A DNA stretch of 64,000 bases from PFJX01 sp964542455. GTDB taxonomy: Bacteria; Pseudomonadota; Gammaproteobacteria; Burkholderiales; Thiobacillaceae. A model generated the notes under the pieces. That model was not told the origin of the DNA. It did no database searches and saw only the letters and a program-made list of their open reading frames with translations. The stretch spans positions 62,001 to 126,000 of the forward strand of contig CAZIUC010000005.1 of assembly GCA_964542455.1 (NCBI GenBank), given 5' to 3'. This document shows, in pieces, positions 50,766 to 58,907 of the stretch; the first letter of the stretch is position 1; each line of letters opens with the position of its first letter. Position numbers and translations under genes: made by a program.

Positions 50766-53700
50766 TCAATACAACTCCCGCCGAATAATGACCTTGTCAT
50801 TGCCACGGCGCTTGCCGAAGGTGGCACGGGCACGCGGGTCGTCGTCCAACAAATTGCCGTCGCCGCCCTGGTCCACGCCATCCCAGTTGAACTTCAGCCA
50901 GACCGGGGCCGCAACACTCAAATCCATGAATCCGAAATGGCCCACACCCGGGGCGGAAAATCGCAAATTGCCGTTGCCGGCGACCAGGGTGGCATTGAAG
51001 CTGGCCGTGGTTTCCCCACCGGCAAGTTGGTTATCGGCAGTTTGTGAAAAAAATGTAAGGGTGGGCGCTGAAATTGTCGTGCAGTTGTCCGCGCTGTTGC
51101 TCACGTAGCCTTGGCCATTCCAGAACTGCGCGGTGAGCGGCACCGGCAGGGGCAGCAATTCCGAGCCGACAGCATTGCTCAGGCGCAGGCGGCCGAAACG
51201 CATCTGGGAGTCGTTCGTGGTGGCGGCATCGCCGTCGTCGAAACCGATGCCGTTGTGCTGGAAGGGGTTGCCGGCATGAGCCACGCCTTCGCTGTCGGCC
51301 ACACTTGCTGTCAGCGTGAGGCTGGCGTCGAATGGCGCGACCGCGGCGGCGCGGGTGAACATCAGGCCGCCGCCACTGGCCGGGGCGCCGACGCTGAATC
51401 CAAGACTGCCGTTGCCGTTGCCGAGGTCGCTGACGCTCACGGCGGGCAGCGCGCCGACCGCCGTGAGCGTGCCGCCGGCCGCGCTCCAGGCTTGCGCCGT
51501 CACCGTGGCGGCGGTGATCTTGAACAGGTTGCCGCTGTAGTTGCGGGTGGTGGCGCCGGCGGCGTTGCGCGCGGTGACGCTCCAGATCGGCGGCGCGCCT
51601 AATCCGAACGGTTGCCCCAGGTAGGTGAAGGTGCCGCAGGCGGGGGTGAAACTGGGTGTGTTGTTGGCGATGTCGAAGTGGTCCGGCACGAAGCGGCCGA
51701 TGTCGATGGCGCCGGAGCAGACATAGTAGCCGGCGCAACTGGCGGCGCTGTCGCCGCTGTCGACACTGGCGTAGCCGGTATCGCTGAAGGTCGCCGTAAG
51801 CGCGCCCACTTCACTGTAACTGGCCGTGTTGCTGCCAACGGTGCCGGCGCCGGTGCTGAAGACACCGAGGGTGAAACTGCCCGCCACGCAGCCGCTGCTC
51901 GGCAGCACGCAGCTTGTGCTGGCCGTGGGGCTGCCGTCGTAGTTGCTGGTGATGGCGTTACCGGCGTTGTAGCCGGTGATGCGTACGGTGAATGGTTGCC
52001 CGGCCTTGTGCACCACGCCACCGCTGGCATTCGTGTTGGACAGGGTCGTCGTGGTTCCCGCCGTCTGCCAGTTGGTATGGCTGGCGATGGCGCCGAGGCT
52101 GGCCGGCTTCACCGCGAAATTGTCGGCCGAGCAGGCGGTAAGTGTGGCGGGGCCGCTGGCTGGATAGCGCATGCGCACGCGCACGTCGCGCCAGGAGTTG
52201 GCCACCGCGCCCACTGCGGCGGTGGCCTTGCCGGCGGTGAGCGTGAAGGTGCCGACGCCGAGGCTGGTCGAACTGGTCGGGCAATTGTTGCCGTCCAGCG
52301 CCACGCCGCTGGCGGTGTTGGCGAGCAGATCGATCAGCACGTCGCCACTGGCGCTGCCGTCCTGGGCTGTGCGCGCGGCGTTGAGGGCGTAGATGTCCAG
52401 GTTGAATGCCGTACCCGCCGTTTTCGTGGTGATCCGACCGGTTGCCGCGTTGCCACCCACGTCCACCGCGTTGAGCGCGGCCGGCGCCCTACTTGTGCCC
52501 ACGCCGCAGGCACGGGTTGAGCCATCCCAGTTCTTGCCCGCGTTCTCGTTGCTGTAGCCCGCCGCGATTTCCGCCGCCGACAGCGGCGTGGCGAATATCT
52601 TGAACTCGTCGAGTTGCCCGCCGAAACCTGGATACCACGGGTCTTTCCCCAGATAGAGCGGCCCGGTATTCGCAACCGATGTGCCGGCCAACACCACCTG
52701 GCTGTCCAGCGCGCCATTGAAATAGAGCTTGAGTGACGAGCCGCTTTTCACATAGGTCACATGGGTCCAGGTATTGAGAGGGAGCGGGTTCGCGCTGGCA
52801 TTGATGCCTTCGTTCCAGTTCGATGTCGTGCTGATGCGGGCGTGCATCTGGTTGCTGGACGGGTACATCCACATGGCAAAGGTTCTGTCGGTGTTGCTGG
52901 CCCCTTTGTGGATCAGGCTGCGCCATGCGCCGGTGAAAGAATTGACGTGGCGTATCCAGTAGGCGACGGAAAAATCGCCGCCAATCTTGCCCACCTCGAT
53001 GGTCGGCGTGTCATTGATCAGGGCGTAGCTATTCGCCGAGGCAAAATTTCCCGCGTTGCATATTTTTCCCGCGCTGATGGTGGCGCCGCCGATCGCCTGG
53101 CCATTGTTCCCGGCCACGCTATCGATGATCTCGCCCGCCGTGCCGTCCCAGTTGGCCTCGTCCATGCGGTATTCGGCTATGGGCGCGTCGCAGGGCTGGG
53201 CCTGCTGGTAGAGCGTCGTTACATTCGTCTGGCTGAGTTCCTCGCGATAGATACGCAGGCTGTCGAGCCGGCCGCCGAATTTGTAGCCGTTCGACCAGTT
53301 GCCACCGGCGCCGATGACCGCGCTGGTGCTGATGAGGCGCGCGGCATGGCCGCCGTCGGATTGCAGGACACGTAATTGGCCATCCAGATAGATCTTGTTG
53401 CTCCCCACGCCGCCGCTGGTAAACACCGCCACCACATGGTGCCAGCCGTTGGCCAGGCCACTGCTGGAAAAGCCGTAGACATCGCCCTGGCCGGTGTTGA
53501 AGCCAAACCAGCCGTTGCTCTTGAAAGCCAGGTCGTAATACTGGTTGTCCCAGCGAAACGGCATGGCCCAGCCATCCGAGGGATAGTTGCCGTCCCAGTA
53601 CATCCAGAACGCCACCGTGGACTTGGCTCCCGACGCGGCGTTCAGGTTCAGGCCGCTGGCTGTGAAATAGCCGCTGCGGGTGAAACTGCCCGCCTTACAG

Positions 53701-54611
53701 GTTTCCGGCTTGAGGCCACTGGCGGGCGCGGCCACCTGGTCGACACTGCCGCCAGTCAGTGGGGCGTCGCTGCCATTGCCGGAACTATCCAGTAGTGGCG
53801 CCGTGGCGCTCCAGGCGCTGTCGAAACGATATTCCGCCGCCATGGTGGCGGCGGGCGGTGGCGGATGGCTCGGGCAGGTGTGGGTCGCCGCATAGGCGGC
53901 ATTGACCTCGGCTTGGATAAGCGCGCCGTTGTATACCTTTACGTCGTCGATGCGCCCGGAAAAACGGTAGCTGCTGTTCAAGCCCCAGCCGCTGACCTGG
54001 AGAGTGCTTCTGACGTAGGCATTCGAGTTGTTCGGGCTGGACAAACGTTGTGTCAGGGTTTGTTTGACGCCATCGATGTACAACTCGTTGGAGGCGACCG
54101 CGCCATTGGTGAAGATCGCCACGACATGGTGCCAGCCATTGGCCAGCCCGCTGGAGGAAATGCCGAAAACATCGCCGTTGCCGGTGTTGAAGCCGAACAC
54201 TCCGTTGACCAGCCAGAGGTCGTGCACATTCCAGCCGAGGGGCATGACGCTGTCGCCGCCGTCCCAATACATCCAGAACGCCACGCTGGTCTTTGCTCCG
54301 GCGCTGGTGTTGACGGGCAGGCCCGTCAGTGAGAGGGCCGGGCCACCGCTGGAAGCGCCACCGAAGACGCCATAGTCGCAGGTGCCGGGGCTGCCGCCGC
54401 GTGCCGACGCGCTGGCGTCCATGCCCGGAAGCGGAGTGCCGATGGCGGTGCCGTCGCGGTTGTTGCCGGAGCTATCCTTTACCTCGCCGCTCACGCCGGC
54501 CCAGGCATCCTCTTCCATGCGCCACTCGCCCAGCAGGGCGGCCGCGCCGGCCTGCACCGGCTGGAACAGGCCGGCCAGCAGGAGAAGCAGCGGCAGGTAG
54601 AGGCGGATCAT
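50766..54611 (-). CDS. mshQ: MSHA locus protein MshQ, three LamG-like domains
   Basis: 1281 residues. A signal peptide (about 1-22) is followed by three concanavalin-like LamG domains (about 26-240, 257-470 and 478-690), each with a jelly-roll pattern such as SGLANGWHHVVAIFTNG and WTHVTYVKSGSSLKLYFNG. The rest (about 705-1281) is the Ser/Thr/Gly-rich DUF6701-like region common to MshQ proteins. It is probably a secreted or pilus-tip adhesin-like protein, possibly sugar-binding; that function is inferred from domains. It overlaps mshP by four bases. Two LamG domains are closely alike, suggesting internal duplication. Confidence 0.9.
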   Translation of the reverse strand: MIRLYLPLLLLLAGLFQPVQAGAAALLGEWRMEEDAWAGVSGEVKDSSGNNRDGTAIGTPLPGMDASASARGGSPGTCDYGVFGGASSGGPALSLTGLPVNTSAGAKTSVAFWMYWDGGDSVMPLGWNVHDLWLVNGVFGFNTGNGDVFGISSSGLANGWHHVVAIFTNGAVASNELYIDGVKQTLTQRLSSPNNSNAYVRSTLQVSGWGLNSSYRFSGRIDDVKVYNGALIQAEVNAAYAATHTCPSHPPPPAATMAAEYRFDSAWSATAPLLDSSGNGSDAPLTGGSVDQVAAPASGLKPETCKAGSFTRSGYFTASGLNLNAASGAKSTVAFWMYWDGNYPSDGWAMPFRWDNQYYDLAFKSNGWFGFNTGQGDVYGFSSSGLANGWHHVVAVFTSGGVGSNKIYLDGQLRVLQSDGGHAARLISTSAVIGAGGNWSNGYKFGGRLDSLRIYREELSQTNVTTLYQQAQPCDAPIAEYRMDEANWDGTAGEIIDSVAGNNGQAIGGATISAGKICNAGNFASANSYALINDTPTIEVGKIGGDFSVAYWIRHVNSFTGAWRSLIHKGASNTDRTFAMWMYPSSNQMHARISTTSNWNEGINASANPLPLNTWTHVTYVKSGSSLKLYFNGALDSQVVLAGTSVANTGPLYLGKDPWYPGFGGQLDEFKIFATPLSAAEIAAGYSNENAGKNWDGSTRACGVGTSRAPAALNAVDVGGNAATGRITTKTAGTAFNLDIYALNAARTAQDGSASGDVLIDLLANTASGVALDGNNCPTSSTSLGVGTFTLTAGKATAAVGAVANSWRDVRVRMRYPASGPATLTACSADNFAVKPASLGAIASHTNWQTAGTTTTLSNTNASGGVVHKAGQPFTVRITGYNAGNAITSNYDGSPTASTSCVLPSSGCVAGSFTLGVFSTGAGTVGSNTASYSEVGALTATFSDTGYASVDSGDSAASCAGYYVCSGAIDIGRFVPDHFDIANNTPSFTPACGTFTYLGQPFGLGAPPIWSVTARNAAGATTRNYSGNLFKITAATVTAQAWSAAGGTLTAVGALPAVSVSDLGNGNGSLGFSVGAPASGGGLMFTRAAAVAPFDASLTLTASVADSEGVAHAGNPFQHNGIGFDDGDAATTNDSQMRFGRLRLSNAVGSELLPLPVPLTAQFWNGQGYVSNSADNCTTISAPTLTFFSQTADNQLAGGETTASFNATLVAGNGNLRFSAPGVGHFGFMDLSVAAPVWLKFNWDGVDQGGDGNLLDDDPRARATFGKRRGNDKVIIRRELY

Positions 54612-55072
54612 CGTTCCACCGTGGCGGTCATATGCCGCTCGGCGTATTCGCCCAGCGTGGGCGCGGCGTTGGGACAGGCTCCGCCGCTCGGCTGGTTGCA
54701 GGCCACGCTGGTGATGCGGTAGAGCGTAACGGCCTGGCCACCTTCGTCGGCGCTATATGCCGTACACGCCACAGTGGCGGTGAAGCGGGCAAGCTGGCCG
54801 GTGAAGGTGAGCGTCTGCGTAGCGCAACTACCATTTATCCGCGCCGCGTAGATTCCCGCCTCCACACCCGCCTGCGCCGCCTGATAGGCACGCGTGCCTT
54901 CCAGTTCCAGCGCTTCCTGTGCCAGTGTCGTCGTGGTCAGCCGCATCAACCAACCCGCCAGCCCGCCCAGCACCACCAACAGGAAAATCGCGGCAGGCAG
55001 GACGAAGCCGTGTGCTCCCCCCCTTTGAGGAAAAGGCACGCGCGCGCCTGACCCCTCGCGTTTACACATCAT
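54608..55072 (-). CDS. mshP: Minor pilin-like protein MshP
   Basis: 154 residues. Leader (MMCKREG...AHG) with the cleavage context G-F and hydrophobic helix FVLPAAIFLLVVLGGLAGWLM. Proline stands where pilins have Glu5, as in GspK-like or PilX-like minor pilins that cap the fibre. ATG at 55072 or 55069; both overlap the mshO end. Overlaps mshQ (ATGA). Confidence 0.87.
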   Translation of the reverse strand: MMCKREGSGARVPFPQRGGAHGFVLPAAIFLLVVLGGLAGWLMRLTTTTLAQEALELEGTRAYQAAQAGVEAGIYAARINGSCATQTLTFTGQLARFTATVACTAYSADEGGQAVTLYRITSVACNQPSGGACPNAAPTLGEYAERHMTATVER

Positions 55073-55931
55073 TGTTCACCGCCACTTCCCGGTACAAGGT
55101 TACCGTTTCGCCGTCCTGGCTGACTTGTATGCGTAGCGTGAGCTGGCCCAGGCGTTGCGAGGCGCCGGGCGTGTAGATGAACGCACAGGTGGCTACATGG
55201 TCGGCCAGCAGCCGGGAGGCGGCGGCACCGAAGCTGGTGGGTTGCACGGTTTGCAGGGCGTAGCCGGAGATGCGGCGTAGTTCGCCGCCGGCCGGGTTGC
55301 AGGCATAGGTGACCGGGGCGCCGGCCAGATAGAAGCGTTTTCCCGGCGATTCCAGCGGCAGCGGCGCGCCGGTGGCGGTAAAGGTGAGATTGGATAGCGT
55401 GCCGTTGCTGGTGACTGCGCGCCGGTTGCCCCCTTGCCAGGCGTCCGTGCTGGCATCCAGGCCGAGGTTGTAGATCACCAGATATTGTCCGGCGGCGGCG
55501 CTGACGGCGGGGCCGAGCACGTCGAAGCTGGCGTCGCCGCCGGAGGTGAAATCGAGAATATCGCCCGTTCCGGCGCCGGTTTGTGCCGCCCGGTAGCGGC
55601 CGCCATCCTGAAGCGGGAGGTATTCCAGGAAGGTGATGCCGCCGCTTTGCGTGATGCGCAGGCTGTTGGGCAAGGCGCCCTGGATGTCGCGGGAGATGCG
55701 CTGCAGGGCGGTATCGGCCGCATCCACCAGCGCGGCGCGTCGCGAGGCCGTCATGTAGGCTTCCAGTGGGTGTCGAATGAACATCGCGACGATGCTGGAG
55801 AGGATGCCTACCACCATCATGACGACGATGAGTTCGATCAGGGTGAAGCCGACGGCAAGTCGGCGGTTAGCAGTCGGCCGCGTTTGCCAACCGCCGACTG
55901 CCGACTGCGGACTGTAGTCATCTAACTTCAT
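55062..55931 (-). CDS. mshO: Minor pilin MshO
   Basis: 289 residues. Prepilin cleavage at G28-F29 before FTLIELIVVMMVVGILSSIV with Glu5 present. The leader is unusually long (28 residues) and contains PQSAVGGWQ, encoded by a degenerate heptamer tract. ATG 55931 is one base after the mshD stop. Expected to be a fibre-initiating minor pilin. Confidence 0.9.
   Translation of the reverse strand: MKLDDYSPQSAVGGWQTRPTANRRLAVGFTLIELIVVMMVVGILSSIVAMFIRHPLEAYMTASRRAALVDAADTALQRISRDIQGALPNSLRITQSGGITFLEYLPLQDGGRYRAAQTGAGTGDILDFTSGGDASFDVLGPAVSAAAGQYLVIYNLGLDASTDAWQGGNRRAVTSNGTLSNLTFTATGAPLPLESPGKRFYLAGAPVTYACNPAGGELRRISGYALQTVQPTSFGAAASRLLADHVATCAFIYTPGASQRLGQLTLRIQVSQDGETVTLYREVAVNNDV
55891..55915. 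repeat. Degenerate heptamer repeat in the mshO leader
   Basis: CAGTCGG units (minus strand; CAGTCCG, CAGTCGG, CAGTCGG, CGGTTGG) inside the coding leader of mshO. Gain or loss of one unit would shift the frame. Confidence 0.7.
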
Positions 55932-55932
55932 C

Positions 55933-56460
55933 TCAGTAATTCGCCCGATAGCCTTCCAGGGCGAGTTGCTGCCCGGCGGGGTCGGTGACGGTAACAGTGA
56001 TGCGCCAGCCGGCGCTGGAAGGAACATTACCGAAAGCGGCGGCGGCGATCGCGATGCGGGCGGAGTAGCTGGCAAGCCCCGCCACCGCGGCGCCGGAAAG
56101 ATCGCTGATGCCGTTCAAGGTGAGGCCGTTGTAGTCCATCACGTCGTCGAACTGGCCACGGGTGGTGGCGTTGTAAGGGCCGGCGTAGCCGCCGGGGCTG
56201 GGGTTGGCGAAGTTCTGGTAGCTGATTTCTTCCAGCAGCGACTGCGCAATCGCCAGCGACTGCCGCCGTAACACCGGGTCGGCGCTGGCCACGGCGGCCT
56301 GGTCGAAAGCCTTGAGCAACACCGCCAGCGCCACGCTGACCACGACCATGAACAGGACTGCCTCGATCAGGGAGACGCCTGTGGATAGCCTGCGGCTGGC
56401 GGATTGCAGTTGGCGGCCGCTGCCGACTGCCGACTGCCGACCGCGGGTTTTAGTACACAT
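55933..56460 (-). CDS. mshD: Minor pilin MshD
   Basis: 175 residues. Cleavage site G28-V29 before VSLIEAVLFMVVVSVALAVL with Glu5. The long leader (RGRQSAVGSGRQ) is encoded by a heptamer tract of the same kind as in mshO. Starts inside the end of mshC (11-bp overlap). Likely GspI/PilV-like minor pilin. Confidence 0.9.
   Translation of the reverse strand: MCTKTRGRQSAVGSGRQLQSASRRLSTGVSLIEAVLFMVVVSVALAVLLKAFDQAAVASADPVLRRQSLAIAQSLLEEISYQNFANPSPGGYAGPYNATTRGQFDDVMDYNGLTLNGISDLSGAAVAGLASYSARIAIAAAAFGNVPSSAGWRITVTVTDPAGQQLALEGYRANY
56422..56442. repeat. Heptamer tandem repeat in the mshD leader
   Basis: Three 7-bp units GCCGACT, GCCGACT, GCCGACC (plus strand) in the coding leader, ending about 18 bp from the start codon. 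Same core as the mshO tract. Confidence 0.8.
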
Positions 56461-56938
56461 AGCCCGTTTCCGCTTCCACCGTCAGGGTGCGCACTGTGTC
56501 GCCGGTGATGGTGAGGGTGAGGCCGGTGCTGGGACGGCCCTGGGCGTCGAAGCTGAAACTTGCGGCACTGCCAGTCTGGGTGACGCCATTGGGAACATCG
56601 GCACGGTAAGGCGTTTCGCCTTGCGGGCCGGGCCAGGGATTGGCGTCGGCGCAGGGGTTGCTGGTGTTAGAACAGAGCGCCAGGCCGGTAGCTTCGATCT
56701 GCACGGTTACTCCGGCATGGCGCGCGACGGCGAGTTTCTGGGCATAGCGCAGGAAACCCGAGGCGGCGTCCGCGTAGCCGCGCGAAGCGAAGGTGGAGGT
56801 ATTGAAGAAGCGGGGTCCGGCGACGGCTGCCAGGATGCCCGCGATCACTATGATGGACACCAGTTCCACCAGGGTGAAGCCGGCGGGGCATGAGAAGGAT
56901 GGCGTGAGGCGGGCGGCGTGAGGGTTGCCGCGCTTCAC
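56450..56938 (-). CDS. mshC: Minor pilin MshC
   Basis: 162 residues from GTG 56938, chosen because GAGGAG lies six bases upstream; an ATG at 57040 would sit inside mshA. Cleavage before FTLVELVSIIVIAGILAAVAG with Glu5, then a GspH-like C-terminal part (GYADAASGFLRYAQKLAVARHA). Two cysteines near 100 could form the usual disulfide. Confidence 0.9.
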   Translation of the reverse strand: MKRGNPHAARLTPSFSCPAGFTLVELVSIIVIAGILAAVAGPRFFNTSTFASRGYADAASGFLRYAQKLAVARHAGVTVQIEATGLALCSNTSNPCADANPWPGPQGETPYRADVPNGVTQTGSAASFSFDAQGRPSTGLTLTITGDTVRTLTVEAETGYVY

Positions 56939-56964
56939 ACCTTGCTCCTCACGCCTCAAATACG

Positions 56965-57432
56965 TCAGCAGCCAGTGGTGACAATGGCGGTGGTGGGCGC
57001 GGTACTGGCGGCTGTCGGCGGGGTATAGGTCACTTGGCATTGGTTGGCAATGGTGGCGCCGTTGATTCGGATAATCACGTTGTTGGCGGGGTTGCCGTTG
57101 CCGGCGATGGTGACGCCATCGTTGGCGGCGTTGATATTGGCGGCGGCCAGCAGGCCAGTGGCCTGGCCGTTGGGATAGCCGTAGCGCAGGGTGATGTTGG
57201 CGCCTTCCATGGTGACCGTGCCGTTGACGGCGGTCTGGTTGTTCACCAGGGCGGCGGAGTGGGCGATGGCGGCCGCCGAACGCACCGATCCCATGATGGC
57301 CTGCGCCTTGGATACGCGAGCATCCTTCTGCAGGTCATAGAAGCGCGGTAGGGCAACGGCGGCGAGGATGCCGAGGATGACGATGACCATGACCAGTTCG
57401 ATCATGGTGAAGCCTTTTTGCAGTTTGGTCAT
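56965..57432 (-). CDS. mshA: Major MSHA pilin MshA
   Basis: 155 residues. Short leader MTKLQKG, then FTMIELVMVIVILGILAAVALPRFYDL with the cleavage site and Glu5. The C-terminal part has a disulfide pair (NQCQVTY and the terminal Cys). Main subunit of the MSHA pilus, used for attachment. AGGAG before the ATG and its own promoter-like sequence upstream fit the high amounts needed. Confidence 0.95.
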   Translation of the reverse strand: MTKLQKGFTMIELVMVIVILGILAAVALPRFYDLQKDARVSKAQAIMGSVRSAAAIAHSAALVNNQTAVNGTVTMEGANITLRYGYPNGQATGLLAAANINAANDGVTIAGNGNPANNVIIRINGATIANQCQVTYTPPTAASTAPTTAIVTTGC

Positions 57433-57490
57433 TGCGATCTCCTTCAGGAATCTGTTGATTTTGTGGACGATTAGCCTTTACTTCGGCGGG

Positions 57491-57519
57491 GTTATGGAAA
57501 ACTTGAGGCCAGAAATCAA
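57491..57519 (-). promoter_or_regulatory. Candidate promoter of mshA
   Basis: On the minus strand TTGATT (57519-57514) and CATAAC (57496-57491) are spaced 17 bp, about 60 bp before the mshA start, in the 99-bp gap after mshG. No sigma-54 site with correct GG/GC spacing was found. Confidence 0.45.
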
Positions 57520-57531
57520 TAACTTGATGGC

Positions 57532-58773
57532 TTATTTCCGCGTCATGGTGGAGCCGAGATCCCAGATTGGCAGGAACACCCCAAGAGCGACCACCAGAAC
57601 GATGCCGCCCAGTCCGGCGATCAGGATGGGTTCGATCTGTTCCGAGAGCGTGCGGATCTCGTATTCCACATCGCGCTGATACAACTCGCCGATCTCGGTC
57701 AGCAGGCGGTCCAGTTCGCCGGTTTCTTCACCCACCGCCATCATCTGCAATACCACCGGGGTGAACACGGCCGTGGTGGTGGCGGTACGGGTAAGCGATT
57801 CACCGCGCTCGACGCCGTCGCGCATCTGTTCGATGCGGCTGGCGATGAAGGCGTTGTCCACCACCTGGGCGGCGTTGCTCAGACCCTGGACGATGGGCAC
57901 GCCGCTCTGGTAAGTCATGCCCAGGCCTTTGGCGAAGCGGGCCAGCGCGGCCTTGTGCACGATCTTGCCGACGATGGGTACGCGCAGCAGAAACTTGTCC
58001 CAGAGGTAGCGGCCGCCCGTGGTGCGCAGCCACCCACGGGCGGCGAAGCCGGCCACCACCATGCCGGCCAGCAGCCACGGCCACCAGGCCACGGTGAAGT
58101 CGGATGCGCCGATGAGAATTTTGGTCACGAACGGCAGTTCGGCGCCGGAACTCTTGTAGACCTTGGCGAAGGCGGGAATGACCATGACGTTGATTACGCC
58201 CAGAGCGATCACCAGCGCGGCGATCACGAAGCTGGGATAGCGCAGCGCGCTTTTCACCCGCTCGCGCATCTCGCGCTCGAATTCCAGATGGTGGAACAAA
58301 CGCATGAACACGTCGTCCAGGCGACCGGTGGTTTCTCCCACTCGCACCATATTGACGAAAAAAGGCTGGAATACTTTGGGGTGCTTGCGCAGACAGGCGG
58401 AGAGTTCGCGCCCGGAGGAGAGTCCTTCACGCAGGTCCAGCAGCACCGCGCGAAAGATTTTGTGCGCGCTCGAGTCGGCCAGCGAATTGAGGGCACGCAG
58501 GATCGGCACGCCGGCTTTCAACAGGCTGGCCATCTGACGCGAGAACAACATCAGATCGGCCTCGCCGACCTTTTCTTCAAAAAAATGGCTAAGGTACAGA
58601 CCAATATCATGTCCGGCATCGCCGTCATTCCTGGTGGCCTCTCCGGTGATGTCGACCGGGGTCAGTCCGGACCGTAGCAACTCATCCGCCACCGCGGCCT
58701 CGGAGCCGCCCTCCAGTTTGCCGGTAAGGAGTTCGCCACGGGTGTTGCGGGCTTTGTAGGTGAAGGAGGGCAT
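57532..58773 (-). CDS. mshG: MSHA inner-membrane platform protein MshG (GspF/PilC family)
   Basis: 413 residues with two copies of the T2SF domain (about 75-195 and 275-400; SRQMASLLKAGVPILRALNSLA; FAKGLGMTYQSGVPIVQGLSNA) and three membrane helices near 175-200, 222-245 and the C-terminus. Transmits ATPase motion to the growing pilus. It lies after mshE with dispersed repeats in the 134-bp gap. Confidence 0.95.
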   Translation of the reverse strand: MPSFTYKARNTRGELLTGKLEGGSEAAVADELLRSGLTPVDITGEATRNDGDAGHDIGLYLSHFFEEKVGEADLMLFSRQMASLLKAGVPILRALNSLADSSAHKIFRAVLLDLREGLSSGRELSACLRKHPKVFQPFFVNMVRVGETTGRLDDVFMRLFHHLEFEREMRERVKSALRYPSFVIAALVIALGVINVMVIPAFAKVYKSSGAELPFVTKILIGASDFTVAWWPWLLAGMVVAGFAARGWLRTTGGRYLWDKFLLRVPIVGKIVHKAALARFAKGLGMTYQSGVPIVQGLSNAAQVVDNAFIASRIEQMRDGVERGESLTRTATTTAVFTPVVLQMMAVGEETGELDRLLTEIGELYQRDVEYEIRTLSEQIEPILIAGLGGIVLVVALGVFLPIWDLGSTMTRK

Positions 58774-58779
58774 GGAGCT

Positions 58780-58887
58780 TTAACCCCCCCCTTTGCAAAA
58801 GGGGGGCTGGGGGGGATTTGACGGGCTGTCCGCTCGGCACGCGTTGATAAATCTCCCCCGGCCCCCCTTTGGCAAACGGGGGAGAAC
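58780..58887. repeat. Dispersed G/C-tract repeats between mshE and mshG
   Basis: CCCCCCCCTTTGCAAAAGGGGGG (partly) at the left and CCCCCCTTTGGCAAACGGGGG at the right, separated by about 50 bp; same family as 7845-7948 and 45691-45877. Confidence 0.75.
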
Positions 58888-58907
58888 GCGTGCGCGCGCG
58901 GCCAGCT

